DNA of 33,051 nucleotides. It comes from Alistipes sp. GTDB taxonomy: Bacteria > Bacteroidota > Bacteroidia > Bacteroidales > Rikenellaceae. Positions within the stretch are counted from its first letter, which is position 1, and every line of letters starts with the position of its first letter. The stretch lies in contig JAFZEX010000028.1 of assembly GCA_017560425.1 (NCBI GenBank), positions 67,736 through 100,786 on the forward strand, given 5' to 3'. Below the pieces are notes generated by a model. The model saw nothing but the letters and a program-made list of their open reading frames with translations. It was not told the DNA's origin and made no database searches. This document shows positions 9,492-18,643 of the stretch, one piece after another. The translations under genes and the position numbers were made by a program.

Positions 9492-10709
9492 CTACTTAAG
9501 CATCATCACTGCACGCTCTATGCCCTTAGCCAACACCTCTACCTCCTCCAAGGTGTTATACATGCCGATAGATGCTCGACACATGCCCGTAACACCAAAA
9601 TGGGTCATCACAGGCTCGGCACAATGGTGGCCCGTGCGAATTGCCACACCGAGCTTGTCGAGAATCATGCCCACGTCGTAGGGGTGAGTGCCCTCAATGC
9701 TAAACGACACGATAGGACACTTATTCTCGGTTGTGCCATAGATGCGCAAGCCCTCGATGCATGATAGTCGCTCGGTCATAGCCTCAAGCAACTCACGCTC
9801 GTGCTTCTCGATATTCTCAACGCCTATGCCCTCAACATAGCTAATAGCCTCAGCCAAGCACACAGCGCCAATAAAATTAGATGTACCCGCCTCGAACTTT
9901 AGAGGTAGCGGAGCATAGGTAGTTTTTGCGAAGGTCACCTTATCGACCATGTCGCCACCACCCATAAATGGAGGCATAGCCTCGAGTAGCTCACGACGGC
10001 CATACAACACGCCAATACCCGTAGGGCCATAGAGCTTGTGACCCGAGAAGGCGTAGAAGTCGTAGCCACGCTCGGCAACTCTTCCGCCACCATGCACAAT
10101 ACCCTGACAGCCATCTACGCAGACAACAGCACCCACGCTATGTGCCTTAGCAATGATAGGCTCTAAGTTGGGGCATGTACCGAGAGTGTTCGACGCCTCG
10201 GTTACGGCAACAAGCTTGGTGCGCTCGTCCACAAGGCTATCGAGCATATCGACACGCAAAGCGCCCTCATTGTCGAATGGCAACACACGCAACTCAGCAC
10301 CCTTGCGCTGGCATGCCAACTGCCAAGGAACAATATTTGAGTGGTGCTCCATCTCGCTCACAACAACGTTATCGCCCTCACGCAAGAACTTCTCGCTCCA
10401 GGCATAGGCAACAAGGTTGATAGATGCCGTAGCACCCGCCGTGAATACCACCTCCTCACGATGCTCAGCGCCGATAAACTCACGAACACGCTCACGTGCC
10501 GCCTCATACATATCTGTCATCTGACCCGATAGGTGGTGCACGCCACGGTGGATATTTGCGTTATATTCACGAAAGAGCTTATCGGTGAGGTTAATCACCG
10601 ACAAGGGCTTTTGTGCCGTAGCTCCCGAGTCGAAATATACGAGCTTGCGGCGGTTTACCTCACGCTCCAAAATAGGGAAATCGGCACGTATCTTTTCTAC
10701 GTCGAACAT
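9492..10709 (-). CDS. sufS: Cysteine desulfurase SufS
   Basis: This 405-residue PLP enzyme takes sulfur from cysteine for iron-sulfur cluster assembly. The PLP-binding lysine is Lys225 in FSGHKLYGPTGIGVLYG, the cofactor-binding histidine lies in SEMEHHSNIVPW (about 118-129), and the catalytic cysteine is Cys363 in RTGHHCAEP. These positions and the length match group II desulfurases (SufS of E. coli has 406 residues). It starts 2 bases after the stop of sufD and is the fourth gene of sufBCDS. No sufE or sufU is seen nearby, so the sulfur acceptor must be elsewhere or SufB itself. Confidence 0.97.
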   Translation of the reverse strand: MFDVEKIRADFPILEREVNRRKLVYFDSGATAQKPLSVINLTDKLFREYNANIHRGVHHLSGQMTDMYEAARERVREFIGAEHREEVVFTAGATASINLVAYAWSEKFLREGDNVVVSEMEHHSNIVPWQLACQRKGAELRVLPFDNEGALRVDMLDSLVDERTKLVAVTEASNTLGTCPNLEPIIAKAHSVGAVVCVDGCQGIVHGGGRVAERGYDFYAFSGHKLYGPTGIGVLYGRRELLEAMPPFMGGGDMVDKVTFAKTTYAPLPLKFEAGTSNFIGAVCLAEAISYVEGIGVENIEKHERELLEAMTERLSCIEGLRIYGTTENKCPIVSFSIEGTHPYDVGMILDKLGVAIRTGHHCAEPVMTHFGVTGMCRASIGMYNTLEEVEVLAKGIERAVMMLK

Positions 10710-10711
10710 CG

Positions 10712-11506
10712 TTACAATAGCTCAAGTTTTGATTCAAGCATCTTCATAAGCTCCTCCGAGCACTCCTCCATAGCCGAGTGCATAACAACATCGGCAACGA
10801 AGCCCTCGATCTGCAAGCGCTTAGCATCAGCCAAAGACAAGCCACGCTGACGCATATAGAGAATAGCATCGGCATCCATCTGACCCACGGTAGCACCATG
10901 GCTACACTTCACGTCGTCGGCATAGATCTCCAACTGTGGCAAGGTCTCGATGTGTGCCTCGCCAATGGTGATGTTGCGGCTCGACTGCTGAGAGTCGGTA
11001 CGCTGCGCATCGGGGGCAACATATACCAAGCCCGAGAAGCTACCATGCGCCTTGCCCGAAGCAACACCCTTATACGAGGTGCGTGACGAGCAGTCAGAAG
11101 CGATGTGGTTTACATCAACTGCCACACTACCCTTCTCCTCGCCCGTAAGCACAAAGGCACCATCGAGCTCAAAACGAGCATTAGGCTCCATGAGGCTTGC
11201 AACAACACGCACATCTGACGACGAGGTAACAACCTCTGTAATGCGACACGTTGCACCCTCAGCCAAAGCCACAGCGATATCTGCCACCGAGCTATTGGCA
11301 ACGGCGTGCACAATATTAAGCTCGGCACCACGCTCAACATCGATATTTATGTCGGCAGACTTAGCACCATTAGCCATCACAAGCTCGCACTTAGCACCCT
11401 GGTCGATGGTAATGTCGAGCGAAGGCAACGCCTCGACCAACCAACGACCCGAGCCAATACGACCTGAAGCAGGTACGGGCTGTCCGCCATTATTCAAACA
11501 ACCCAT
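10712..11506 (-). CDS. sufD: Fe-S assembly scaffold protein SufD, short form
   Basis: A 264-residue member of the SufB/SufD beta-helix family that forms the SufBC2D scaffold with SufB and SufC. The beta-helix fold shows as repeated short strands rich in Val/Ile/Ala; the C-terminal helical part begins at DDVKCSHGATVGQMDADAILYMRQRG (H203 matches the conserved histidine of SufD). It is much shorter than the usual 400-450 residues and lacks the N-terminal alpha-helical domain. The start is fixed by the upstream gene: the ATG begins 2 bases after the sufC stop codon, and a Shine-Dalgarno-like AAGGAGGAG lies just upstream inside sufC. It is followed by sufS after 2 bases. Confidence 0.88.
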   Translation of the reverse strand: MGCLNNGGQPVPASGRIGSGRWLVEALPSLDITIDQGAKCELVMANGAKSADINIDVERGAELNIVHAVANSSVADIAVALAEGATCRITEVVTSSSDVRVVASLMEPNARFELDGAFVLTGEEKGSVAVDVNHIASDCSSRTSYKGVASGKAHGSFSGLVYVAPDAQRTDSQQSSRNITIGEAHIETLPQLEIYADDVKCSHGATVGQMDADAILYMRQRGLSLADAKRLQIEGFVADVVMHSAMEECSEELMKMLESKLELL

Positions 11507-11508
11507 CG

Positions 11509-12264
11509 TTACTCCTCCTTGTAGTCGTTAATAAGCCAATCGTAGCCCTCCTTCTCGAGCTTGAGAGCCAACGACTTATCGCCTGTATAGATGATGCGAC
11601 CCTTATACAACACGTGCACATAGTCGGGCACAATATAGTCCAACAAACGCTGGTAGTGGGTAATAACCACCGTTGCGTTCTCAGGGGTCTTGAGGCGTGT
11701 AACGCCCGTAGCCACGATGCGCAATGCGTCGATATCAAGACCAGAATCGGTCTCGTCCAACAAGGCGAGCTTAGGCTGAAGCATAGCCATCTGGAAGATC
11801 TCGTTCTTCTTCTTCTCGCCACCCGAGAAGCCCTCGTTTACGGCACGTGACGTAAGCTTCGAGTCGAGCTCAACAATAGCGCTCTTCTCACGCATGAGCT
11901 TGAGATACTCAGCAGCTGTCAATGGCTCAAGGCCACGATACTTGCGCTGCTCGTTCACGGCAATCTTCATGAAGTTAGCCATCGAGACACCTGGAATCTC
12001 GACAGGATATTGGAAGCCAAGGAAGATACCCTTCTTGGCACGCTCCTCGATAGGCAAACTAAGCAAGTCCTCGCCCTCGAACTCAACCTTACCCTCGGTA
12101 ACGGTAAACTTCTCGTTGCCCGCCAACACCGAGGCGAAGGTAGATTTACCCGAGCCGTTAGGGCCCATGATAGCATGCACCTCGCCAGCCTTAACCTCGA
12201 GGTTGATACCCTTCAATATCTCCTTATCGCCAACACGGGCGTGTAGATTTTCTACTTTAAGCAT
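11509..12264 (-). CDS. sufC: Fe-S assembly ATPase SufC
   Basis: A 251-residue ABC-type ATPase that drives conformational change of the SufB-SufD scaffold. Walker A is GPNGSGKST (residues 34-42), the signature region reads FSGGEKKKNEI (SufC-typical, instead of LSGGQ), Walker B is PKLALLDETDSGLDIDAL, and the H-loop is VVITHYQRLLDYI. The length is that of the family (about 250). It lies between sufB (43 bases upstream) and sufD (2 bases). Confidence 0.97.
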   Translation of the reverse strand: MLKVENLHARVGDKEILKGINLEVKAGEVHAIMGPNGSGKSTFASVLAGNEKFTVTEGKVEFEGEDLLSLPIEERAKKGIFLGFQYPVEIPGVSMANFMKIAVNEQRKYRGLEPLTAAEYLKLMREKSAIVELDSKLTSRAVNEGFSGGEKKKNEIFQMAMLQPKLALLDETDSGLDIDALRIVATGVTRLKTPENATVVITHYQRLLDYIVPDYVHVLYKGRIIYTGDKSLALKLEKEGYDWLINDYKEE

Positions 12265-12307
12265 ATATATTTTGTTTTTCGTTTTTAATCAACTTTTTGT
12301 TTGCGGA

Positions 12308-13753
12308 CTAACCCACCGAGCCCTCAAGGCTAATAGCAAGGAGCTTCTGCGCCTCAACGGCAAACTCCATAGGCAGCTGCTGCAACACCTCACGAGCGTA
12401 GCCATTCACGATCAAGCCCACAGCCTCCTCGGTAGCCAAGCCTCGCTGGTTGCAGTAGAAGAGCTGCTCCTCCGAGATTTTCGAGGTTGTTGCCTCGTGC
12501 TCAAGCACAGCAGATGGATTGTAGCAATCGACAACAGGGAAGGTGTGTGCACCACACTTATCGCCAATGAGCAACGAGTCGCACTGCGAGTAGTTACGTG
12601 CATTATCTGCCCCCTTAGCCACACGCACCAAGCCTCGGTAGGCATTCTGCGAGCGACCAGCCGAGATACCCTTCGACACGATGCGTGAGCGGGTATTGCG
12701 ACCGATATGTATCATCTTAGTACCTGTATCAGCCTGCTGGAAATTGTTTGTCATAGCCACAGAGTAGAACTCGCCTGACGAGTTGTCGCCCTGGAGCACA
12801 CAGCTTGGATACTTCCATGTGATAGCCGAGCCCGTCTCGACCTGAGTCCACGAGAGGTGAGCACCCTCACGGCAGATGCCTCGCTTTGTAACGAAGTTAT
12901 AGATACCACCCTTGCCATCTTTGTCGCCAGGATACCAATTCTGCACAGTAGAGTACTTAACATCGGCATCCTTCTCCACAACAATCTCAACAACGGCAGC
13001 GTGAAGCTGGTTCTCGTCACGACGTGGCGCAGTACAGCCCTCAAGGTAGCTCACGTATGAGCCCTCGTCGGCAACAATAAGCGTACGCTCGAACTGACCT
13101 GTACCCTCAGCATTGATGCGGAAGTAGGTAGATAGCTCCATAGGGCAACGCACGCCCTTAGGTATATAGCAGAACGAGCCGTCGGAGAAGACCGCAGCAT
13201 TGAGCGCCGCATAGAAGTTGTCGGTGTATGGCACTACCGAGCCGAGATACTTCTTAATAAGCTCGGGGTGCTCCTTGATAGCCTCCGAGATTGAGCAGAA
13301 GATAATACCCTTCTCGGCGAGCGTGTCACGGAAAGTGGTCTTAACCGACACCGAGTCCAACACAGCATCGACAGCCACGCCCGCCAAAGGCATCTGCTCC
13401 TCGAGAGGAATACCGAGCTTGTCGAAGGTCTTCTTTAGCTCGGGATCAACCTCGTCCATTGAGTTAAGCTTTGGCTTCTGCTTAGGTGCAGCGTAGTAGA
13501 TAACATCTTGGAAGTCGATCTCAGGAATATCGAGGTGCGCCCAATTAGGGTGCTCCAACGTTAGCCAATGGCGGTATGCCTTAAGGCGCTGTTCGAGCAT
13601 CCACTCGGGCTCGCCCTTCTTTGCCGAAATAAGGCGTACGACATCTTCGGATAGTCCACGCCCGATAGTTTCGGTCTCGATATCTGAGACGAAGCCATAT
13701 TTATAATCGCTCGTTTCGAGCTCTTCTAATATATTTTTTGTTTCGTTTGACAT
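12308..13753 (-). CDS. sufB: Fe-S assembly scaffold protein SufB
   Basis: A 481-residue scaffold protein on which the nascent cluster is built, normal in length. The N-terminal helical domain (to about residue 110) is followed by the long right-handed beta-helix; conserved segments include [25 protein letters not shown] split over about 190-212, [19 protein letters not shown] and [16 protein letters not shown] near the C-terminal end, with the conserved Cys-rich core expected for sulfur transfer and cluster binding. It is the first gene of sufBCDS, then tmk and the DoxX-like gene, with a strong promoter 22 bases upstream of the ATG. Confidence 0.97.
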   Translation of the reverse strand: MSNETKNILEELETSDYKYGFVSDIETETIGRGLSEDVVRLISAKKGEPEWMLEQRLKAYRHWLTLEHPNWAHLDIPEIDFQDVIYYAAPKQKPKLNSMDEVDPELKKTFDKLGIPLEEQMPLAGVAVDAVLDSVSVKTTFRDTLAEKGIIFCSISEAIKEHPELIKKYLGSVVPYTDNFYAALNAAVFSDGSFCYIPKGVRCPMELSTYFRINAEGTGQFERTLIVADEGSYVSYLEGCTAPRRDENQLHAAVVEIVVEKDADVKYSTVQNWYPGDKDGKGGIYNFVTKRGICREGAHLSWTQVETGSAITWKYPSCVLQGDNSSGEFYSVAMTNNFQQADTGTKMIHIGRNTRSRIVSKGISAGRSQNAYRGLVRVAKGADNARNYSQCDSLLIGDKCGAHTFPVVDCYNPSAVLEHEATTSKISEEQLFYCNQRGLATEEAVGLIVNGYAREVLQQLPMEFAVEAQKLLAISLEGSVG

Positions 13754-13775
13754 AGCATTATTTGGTAATAACTTG

Positions 13776-13807
13776 CAAAAGTAACAAAAACTATTCAGAA
13801 ATTCAAA
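13776..13807 (-). promoter_or_regulatory. Promoter of the suf operon
   Basis: On the minus strand TTTG (13804-13807) and TACTTTTG (13776-13783) are spaced by 20 bases, an excellent match to the Bacteroidetes consensus. I see no obvious IscR- or Fur-like palindrome beside it. Confidence 0.8.
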
Positions 13808-13901
13808 ATAAACGACATCTTTATTTTTTATATAGGTATAAGCAGGGAATTATGCTGACATGAACACCACCCCTTTGACGGTGATTGGGCACTATAAAAG
13901 A

Positions 13902-13943
13902 GGCGACCTCGAAAGTTCCAAGCTCAGGACTTTCGAGGTCGCC
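13902..13943 (-). terminator. Hairpin terminator after the YD-repeat lipoprotein gene
   Basis: A perfect 15-base stem (13902-13916 with 13929-13943, arm GGCGACCTCGAAAGT) with a 12-base loop stands 21 bases past the stop of the minus-strand gene at 13964. On that strand it is followed by CTCTTTTATA, a weak U-tract. On the plus strand it is followed by AAATTTT, but no plus-strand gene ends here. The rest of the 13754-13963 gap holds the suf promoter and nothing else recognisable. Confidence 0.8.
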
Positions 13944-13963
13944 AAATTTTGATTATCAACTAC

Positions 13964-15046
13964 TTATCGGTAGTTAATAACATACTCTACAACATATTCT
14001 GGCACTCGGCGAACACCCGAATACGACATCTCCTCAACAAGGTTGTTCTTATCGTCGTAGCGATAGGTTGTCACACTATACTGACCATGGAACTTATCAT
14101 CGTCGATATACTCGATAAGCAAGCCATTGTCGTTGTACTTGAAGTTTTGCTGCGATAGGATTAAGCCATCAGAGGTCGAGCGCTTCTCCTCGAGAATGCG
14201 GTTTGCATCGTCGTAGACATATGCAAAACTCTCAGTAAGACCCTTATCGTCGTATGAAGATAGCTCAACAAGGTTGCCACGCTCGTCGTAACGCTCAACA
14301 ACACGGTAGTCTATGACACCACGTGCATCGTAGGTAATCTTCTCATTATCACGACCATTCTCGCCATAGGTAAATACCTGACGACCCTCGAGATTATCGA
14401 AAACGTCGTACGAAACAACCTCGGCTGTGCGACCCTGAGCATCGTAGGTATAGACATCACGGCGGACAAGCTCACCAGAGCGTGCATAGCGCTTAGTCTC
14501 AACAAGCTTGTTTGCCTTGCCATACTTACTCTCGTTACGACCTTGAAGCACATTATTCTCGTCGAAATCGGCATCAGCAACAACATTTCCAGCATTGTCG
14601 TAAGTGATTGTATGGCGCTCCTCGAGAGTTCCATCTGCCTTCAACAAATCACGCTCGACAACTGAGCCGTAGTTATCACGAAGGAAACGACGAGAGAATT
14701 TGTAGCCGTCGTCCTGGTATGAATACTCGGCAAGATAGCCTCGCTCGTCGTAGCGATACTCATGTCTTTCGATAAGCGTGCTATCGATGTCATACTCAGT
14801 AGATAGAAGCACATCGCCACGCTGGTTAAACTCAACGAGCTTTTGGCTCATAAGCTCAACCTTAACGGTGCGGCCATAGCTACCAGCAAGCTCATACGAT
14901 GTTGCGCTAATAGAGGCGATATCGCCATATAGTTGCGCACCTTCCCAATTCTGTCGCTCCTCGAGCTCAGCACACACACGAGTGCACGGAGCACCACACG
15001 ACGCAAGCATCATTGCCGAAGCAATGAAAACATAGATTTTCTTCAT
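13964..15046 (-). CDS. Lipoprotein made of YD-like (RHS-type) repeats
   Basis: A 360-residue lipoprotein (lipobox LASC, Cys17) whose whole mature part is a chain of roughly ten repeats of about 22-26 residues. The repeat has the form YxYDxxGNxxExxxYDxxGxL, for example YRYDERGYLAEYSYQDDG, YTYDAQGRTAEVVSYD and ERYDERGNLVELSSYDDKG. Such YD repeats form the beta-sheet shell in RHS/teneurin proteins. Here there is no RHS core motif, no toxin domain and no C-terminal cleavage motif, so it is a free-standing repeat protein, likely on the periplasmic face or outer surface. It stands alone with its own promoter -7 element (15107-15114) and terminator. The family role is unknown to me. Confidence 0.8.
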   Translation of the reverse strand: MKKIYVFIASAMMLASCGAPCTRVCAELEERQNWEGAQLYGDIASISATSYELAGSYGRTVKVELMSQKLVEFNQRGDVLLSTEYDIDSTLIERHEYRYDERGYLAEYSYQDDGYKFSRRFLRDNYGSVVERDLLKADGTLEERHTITYDNAGNVVADADFDENNVLQGRNESKYGKANKLVETKRYARSGELVRRDVYTYDAQGRTAEVVSYDVFDNLEGRQVFTYGENGRDNEKITYDARGVIDYRVVERYDERGNLVELSSYDDKGLTESFAYVYDDANRILEEKRSTSDGLILSQQNFKYNDNGLLIEYIDDDKFHGQYSVTTYRYDDKNNLVEEMSYSGVRRVPEYVVEYVINYR

Positions 15047-15106
15047 ATTTAAGTCTGTTCGTTAGCGATTTATAGACTACCCAAAGTGGGGGTGTAGATT
15101 TGAGTA

Positions 15107-15114
15107 CAAAGATA
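15107..15114 (-). promoter_or_regulatory. Promoter -7 element of the YD-repeat lipoprotein gene
   Basis: TATCTTTG on the minus strand, 60 bases upstream of the ATG at 15046. There is no good TTTG at the usual distance upstream, so this is a partial match. Confidence 0.5.
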
Positions 15115-15183
15115 TAAATTATTTGCAAATTATACCATTTGAAATGAAAATTTTACAACAACAGAGAAATATTACGCCAAAAC

Positions 15184-16377
15184 CTAATCGTCGGATCCAA
15201 GCACAGGACTGCGGCGCAACAAAAGGAGCGTGACAAGAGCCAACACAAGTGTTAAAACGCCATTTACGAGATATGCCAAGCGATGGTGTGTGGCATGAAA
15301 CAGCTCGTCGGTTAGGTCGATGATAAATGGCGCAACAAGTATTGCTAAGTAATTGACAGCCATCACCAACGAGAGCGCCAACGTAGAGAGGCGTGGCGGA
15401 GCATTTGTTGCCGCCTTGTCGTAGACAACGGGCTGCATAACACCATAACCTAAGCCAGCTAAAACAGCACCAATCCAAAGCATGGCAACAGGAGTATGTC
15501 GAAGCGCCATAAGCACAAGACCTAAGCCCATAACCACGAGCGACACAAAGTTTAGCCACTTGCCAAGCCACGCAACAATCCTATCGAGCACAAAGCCTGG
15601 CGCCATGATAGCGAGGAAGAAGAGCGAGATGATGAGTCCCGACTTCTCGTCGGACAAGCCACGCTCGGCAGCAAGATACGAGGTGTTGAACGTGACGATA
15701 AGCGAGAGGTAGGTAATGGCAAAGTAGAAGAGCATCAAGCCGACGATAACTCGAAGGTTGAGCGCCGTCTGTCGGTTCTGTGCTCCGTCGTGCGGCTCGG
15801 GCTCAGGCTTGGTATTGCGAATGGTGGGAATGAGCACCAACGTAACAAGTGGCAAGAGGTAGACAACAAAGGCGAGGTGCCAGCTAACATCGGCAAGATA
15901 ACCCACCAACGATGTGGCGATAACAAGCGTAAGATTGTTCACCGCCGAGCTTACACCCAGCTGCCGCACACGCTGATTACCAGTGAAATATTGCACTATA
16001 AGTCCCGTAGACAACGGGATAATCATGCCCGCACCAATGCCCATGATTGTGCTTGCGATGATAAGCTCAACAAGGTGCGTTGAGAGCAAGCTCCATATGC
16101 CACTTAGCAGAAATATCACCGTGCCGATGACGAGTATTCGAATATTGTTTTTATCAACCGACCAGCGACCCGCAAGCAGCATAAAGGGGATAATCATCAG
16201 CGAGGGCAACGACTCGAGCATCGACACCTCGAGCTCGGTGGAGTGCGGAAATATTCGGCTAATATCGTCGAGTATTGGCGAAATGGCAAGTCCCGGCAGC
16301 GACACCACAGCCGACACCGAGAGTATTGCAACAAGCGTAATGAGAGGAATAGCTCCTTTACCTGTATTAATCTTCAT
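15184..16377 (-). CDS. Major facilitator superfamily transporter
   Basis: A 397-residue integral membrane protein with about 12 hydrophobic helices in two halves. Helix 1 is IPLITLVAILSVSAVVSLPGLAIS, given here only in part, and the loop after TM2 reads LLAGRWSVDKNNIR, a variant of the MFS motif A (GxLaDrxGrr). Helix 4/5 includes GIGAGMIIPLSTG and the second half repeats the fold. It is probably an exporter of the drug:H+ antiporter type; the substrate is not evident. I prefer the start at 16377 (KINTGKGAIP) to one 15 codons further upstream, because that extension (CVAWLLLFVCEKLA) would put a second hydrophobic stretch before TM1 and run up to the fmt promoter. Divergent from fmt, with no clear promoter of its own. 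Confidence 0.88.
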   Translation of the reverse strand: MKINTGKGAIPLITLVAILSVSAVVSLPGLAISPILDDISRIFPHSTELEVSMLESLPSLMIIPFMLLAGRWSVDKNNIRILVIGTVIFLLSGIWSLLSTHLVELIIASTIMGIGAGMIIPLSTGLIVQYFTGNQRVRQLGVSSAVNNLTLVIATSLVGYLADVSWHLAFVVYLLPLVTLVLIPTIRNTKPEPEPHDGAQNRQTALNLRVIVGLMLFYFAITYLSLIVTFNTSYLAAERGLSDEKSGLIISLFFLAIMAPGFVLDRIVAWLGKWLNFVSLVVMGLGLVLMALRHTPVAMLWIGAVLAGLGYGVMQPVVYDKAATNAPPRLSTLALSLVMAVNYLAILVAPFIIDLTDELFHATHHRLAYLVNGVLTLVLALVTLLLLRRSPVLGSDD

Positions 16378-16424
16378 AGCAAGTTTTTCGCAGACAAAAA
16401 GCAACAGCCATGCCACACACACAA

Positions 16425-16456
16425 TTTGCTTTAGTGGAAAAGATTTAATACTTTTG
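16425..16456 (+). promoter_or_regulatory. Promoter of fmt
   Basis: TTTG (16425-16428), a 20-base spacer and TACTTTTG (16449-16456) match the Bacteroidetes consensus; the fmt ATG is 41 bases further. Confidence 0.8.
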
Positions 16457-16497
16457 CATCGATATTTCTAAGTGACTAATAATATTAATATAAGTAT

Positions 16498-17466
16498 ATG
16501 TCATCAGCTAAGGATCTACGCATAGTGTTTATGGGTACGCCCGAGTTTGCCTCTACATCGCTCAAGTGCCTTGTCGAAGAGGGCTACAACATCGTGGCAG
16601 TGGTAACAACACCCGACAAGCCCGCAGGACGTGGTCAGAAAATTCATGAGAGCGACGTGAAGCTCACAGCAAAGGAGCTCGGACTACCAATCCTCCAGCC
16701 CGAGAAGCTACGTGACGAGAGCTTCCTCGAGGCTATGCGTGAGCTTAAGCCCGACCTCGGCATCGTCATCGCCTTTCGCATGCTCCCCGAGGTGGTGTGG
16801 GCAATGCCTCGCCTCGGCACGTTCAACCTCCACGCATCGTTGCTTCCAGAGTATCGTGGCGCTGCGCCTATTAATTGGGCAATCATCAATGGCGAGAAGC
16901 GCACGGGAGTAACCACCTTCTTGCTTAACCACGAGATCGACAAGGGTGCTATCATCGAGCAGGAGAGCGTCGATATCCTACCTGAAGACAACATCGGCAC
17001 GCTCTACGACAAACTGATGCACATCGGCTCGAAACTCGTTCTACGCACCGTAGATAAGCTCGCCGAGGGCAACTACACGACAATCGAGCAGATGCACATC
17101 GACGAGAGCACACTAAAGCCCGCCCCAAAGATTTTCAAGGAGGACGGCCGCATAGATTGGACCAAGCGTGGCGAGGATATCGTAAACTTGGTGCGTGGCC
17201 TCTCGCCCTACCCTGCCGCCTGGTCACCAATATTCAAGGAGGGCGCAGAGTGTGGCTCGATGAAGATATTTACCACTCGCTTTGTGGCAGATAGCAAGAC
17301 AGGCACCATTGGCGAGGTTGTCACCGATGCTAAGAGCACCTTCGGCGTGCGCTGTGCCGATGGCGTTGTCTACCTCGACGATGTTCAGCTTGCAGGCAAG
17401 AAGCGAATGACCATCAAAGAGCTACTTCTCGGCTGGCGCGATGCCACGCAGTGTAGCTTTATGTAG
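16498..17466 (+). CDS. fmt: Methionyl-tRNA formyltransferase
   Basis: A 322-residue enzyme that formylates Met on initiator tRNA using 10-formyl-tetrahydrofolate. The N-terminal Rossmann domain shows FMGTPEFAS (residues 11-19) and the catalytic triad is Asn110, His112 and Asp148 in FNLHASLLPEYRGAAPINWA and NHEIDKGAI. The C-terminal OB-like domain starts near residue 210. Length is standard. It has its own promoter and is followed by a strong hairpin terminator, so it is a single-gene unit here. Confidence 0.97.
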   Translation: MSSAKDLRIVFMGTPEFASTSLKCLVEEGYNIVAVVTTPDKPAGRGQKIHESDVKLTAKELGLPILQPEKLRDESFLEAMRELKPDLGIVIAFRMLPEVVWAMPRLGTFNLHASLLPEYRGAAPINWAIINGEKRTGVTTFLLNHEIDKGAIIEQESVDILPEDNIGTLYDKLMHIGSKLVLRTVDKLAEGNYTTIEQMHIDESTLKPAPKIFKEDGRIDWTKRGEDIVNLVRGLSPYPAAWSPIFKEGAECGSMKIFTTRFVADSKTGTIGEVVTDAKSTFGVRCADGVVYLDDVQLAGKKRMTIKELLLGWRDATQCSFM

Positions 17467-17476
17467 CAGATAACAC

Positions 17477-17505
17477 GATGGGCTGTCCACCACGGACAGC
17501 CCATC
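17477..17505 (+). terminator. Terminator of fmt, possibly bidirectional
   Basis: A perfect 12-base stem GATGGGCTGTCC (17477-17488 paired with 17494-17505) with a 5-base loop begins 10 bases after the fmt stop; TTTT follows a few bases later. It also lies 22 bases beyond the 3' end of the minus-strand LRR gene, so it may serve both. Confidence 0.85.
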
Positions 17506-17526
17506 TATCGTTTTGCACTGCTACGC

Positions 17527-18582
17527 CTACTTAATCGGCTTTATACTCTTAGCGTATCTACCCCAAATATAATTATTTTTGTATGCCTTTACCGATTTTT
17601 TAGGCACATATATTTGAGTTTCGGCATCTATACATAAGTCAGCAAACCCCAAAAAGCCTGGCAACACCCTTGGTGGTATCGGCGCTTTGCATGTTAGCAC
17701 CTTTAGGCCACTGCAATCAAAAAATGCAGAATCGCCAACATGTGTCACTCCTTCGGGAATAGTGATACTTGCAAGGCTACTACAATCTGCAAAAGCAAAC
17801 TCTCCAATTACAGTTACACTATCAGGGATATCAATACTCGCCAAGCTACTGCAACCAACAAATGCACCATATCCAATCGAAGTCACGCTCTGGGGAATAG
17901 TTATATTGGTTAAGCCACAACAACCAATGAATGCAAAATCATCAATAGAAGTTATACTCTCAGGAATAGTGACACTCACAAGACTTTTGCAATGCGAGAA
18001 TGCATAACCTTGAATATTAGTCATGCCATCGGGAATAACAAATGTTGTTAGGTCCTTGGGCAAAACATGACACAAAACGCCATCTGCAACCAAACAGCGA
18101 CCATCTGTCGAGGAAAACTCACCTGCATATGCTGTTATATTGTCTACTCCGAGCGTATTTAAAACATACGATGGATTGCCTACTACCACATTGATTATAA
18201 TAGAACTAAGATTGCAACCCTGAAATGACTCCTCACCAATATTAGTTACCGTATCAGGAATAGTGATGCTGACCAAGTTTGTGCAACCTGAAAATGCACC
18301 CCCACCAATCTCAGTTACGCCATTAGGAATAATGATGGTTTTGAGGCTATAACATTTTTCGCAACACACAGTTGTTACATCGTTCTTAAACTTAATAGCA
18401 CCTACGCCATTACGATAGCTATTATCCAATACTTCATTATCGTGACCACCCGAAATATTGACTGTTTTACCATCAGTCGTTGTATACCAAATCTCGTTGT
18501 CGGGTGGCGTTTGGGTTTGTGCTTGAACAGCGATGGCAGTTGTTGCAAGGCACAAGACAAGGGTAAATAGTTTGCGTAGCAT
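17527..18582 (-). CDS. BspA-like leucine-rich repeat exported protein
   Basis: A 351-residue protein with signal peptide (LRKLFTLVLCLATTAIAVQAQ, cleavage near residue 20) and a chain of LRR_5/BspA-type repeats of about 23 residues, of the form SITIPDTVTNIGEESFQGC. At least eight units can be followed, with the pattern I.IP..VT.IG..AF..C..L. The C-terminus (IYVPKKSVKAYK...WGRYAKSIKPI) is the usual BspA-family end. Such proteins are surface or secreted adhesin-like proteins. An ATG 20 codons upstream is rejected because the promoter -33 element overlaps it. It is transcribed alone; Cys-rich repeat turns could form disulfides. Confidence 0.9.
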   Translation of the reverse strand: MLRKLFTLVLCLATTAIAVQAQTQTPPDNEIWYTTTDGKTVNISGGHDNEVLDNSYRNGVGAIKFKNDVTTVCCEKCYSLKTIIIPNGVTEIGGGAFSGCTNLVSITIPDTVTNIGEESFQGCNLSSIIINVVVGNPSYVLNTLGVDNITAYAGEFSSTDGRCLVADGVLCHVLPKDLTTFVIPDGMTNIQGYAFSHCKSLVSVTIPESITSIDDFAFIGCCGLTNITIPQSVTSIGYGAFVGCSSLASIDIPDSVTVIGEFAFADCSSLASITIPEGVTHVGDSAFFDCSGLKVLTCKAPIPPRVLPGFLGFADLCIDAETQIYVPKKSVKAYKNNYIWGRYAKSIKPIK

Positions 18583-18612
18583 AGTATCGGTGTTTAATAT
18601 TTTCGTTAGTAA

Positions 18613-18643
18613 CAAAGTTACGAAAAAATTTAATAACAACAAA
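18613..18643 (-). promoter_or_regulatory. Promoter of the LRR protein gene
   Basis: TTTG (18640-18643) and TAACTTTG (18613-18620) on the minus strand with a 19-base spacer. The -33 element lies within the upstream unit's terminator U-tract, and the position fixes the gene start at 18582. Confidence 0.8.

Noticed and set aside
13951-13966. GATTATCAACTACTTA, similar to the shared element of the lipoprotein cluster
   Set aside because: It overlaps the stop codon of the YD-repeat gene, with no plus-strand gene or promoter beyond it, so it is probably a chance match.
18583-18642. Longer start for the LRR protein
   Set aside because: It would overlap the promoter, and the shorter start gives a standard signal peptide.
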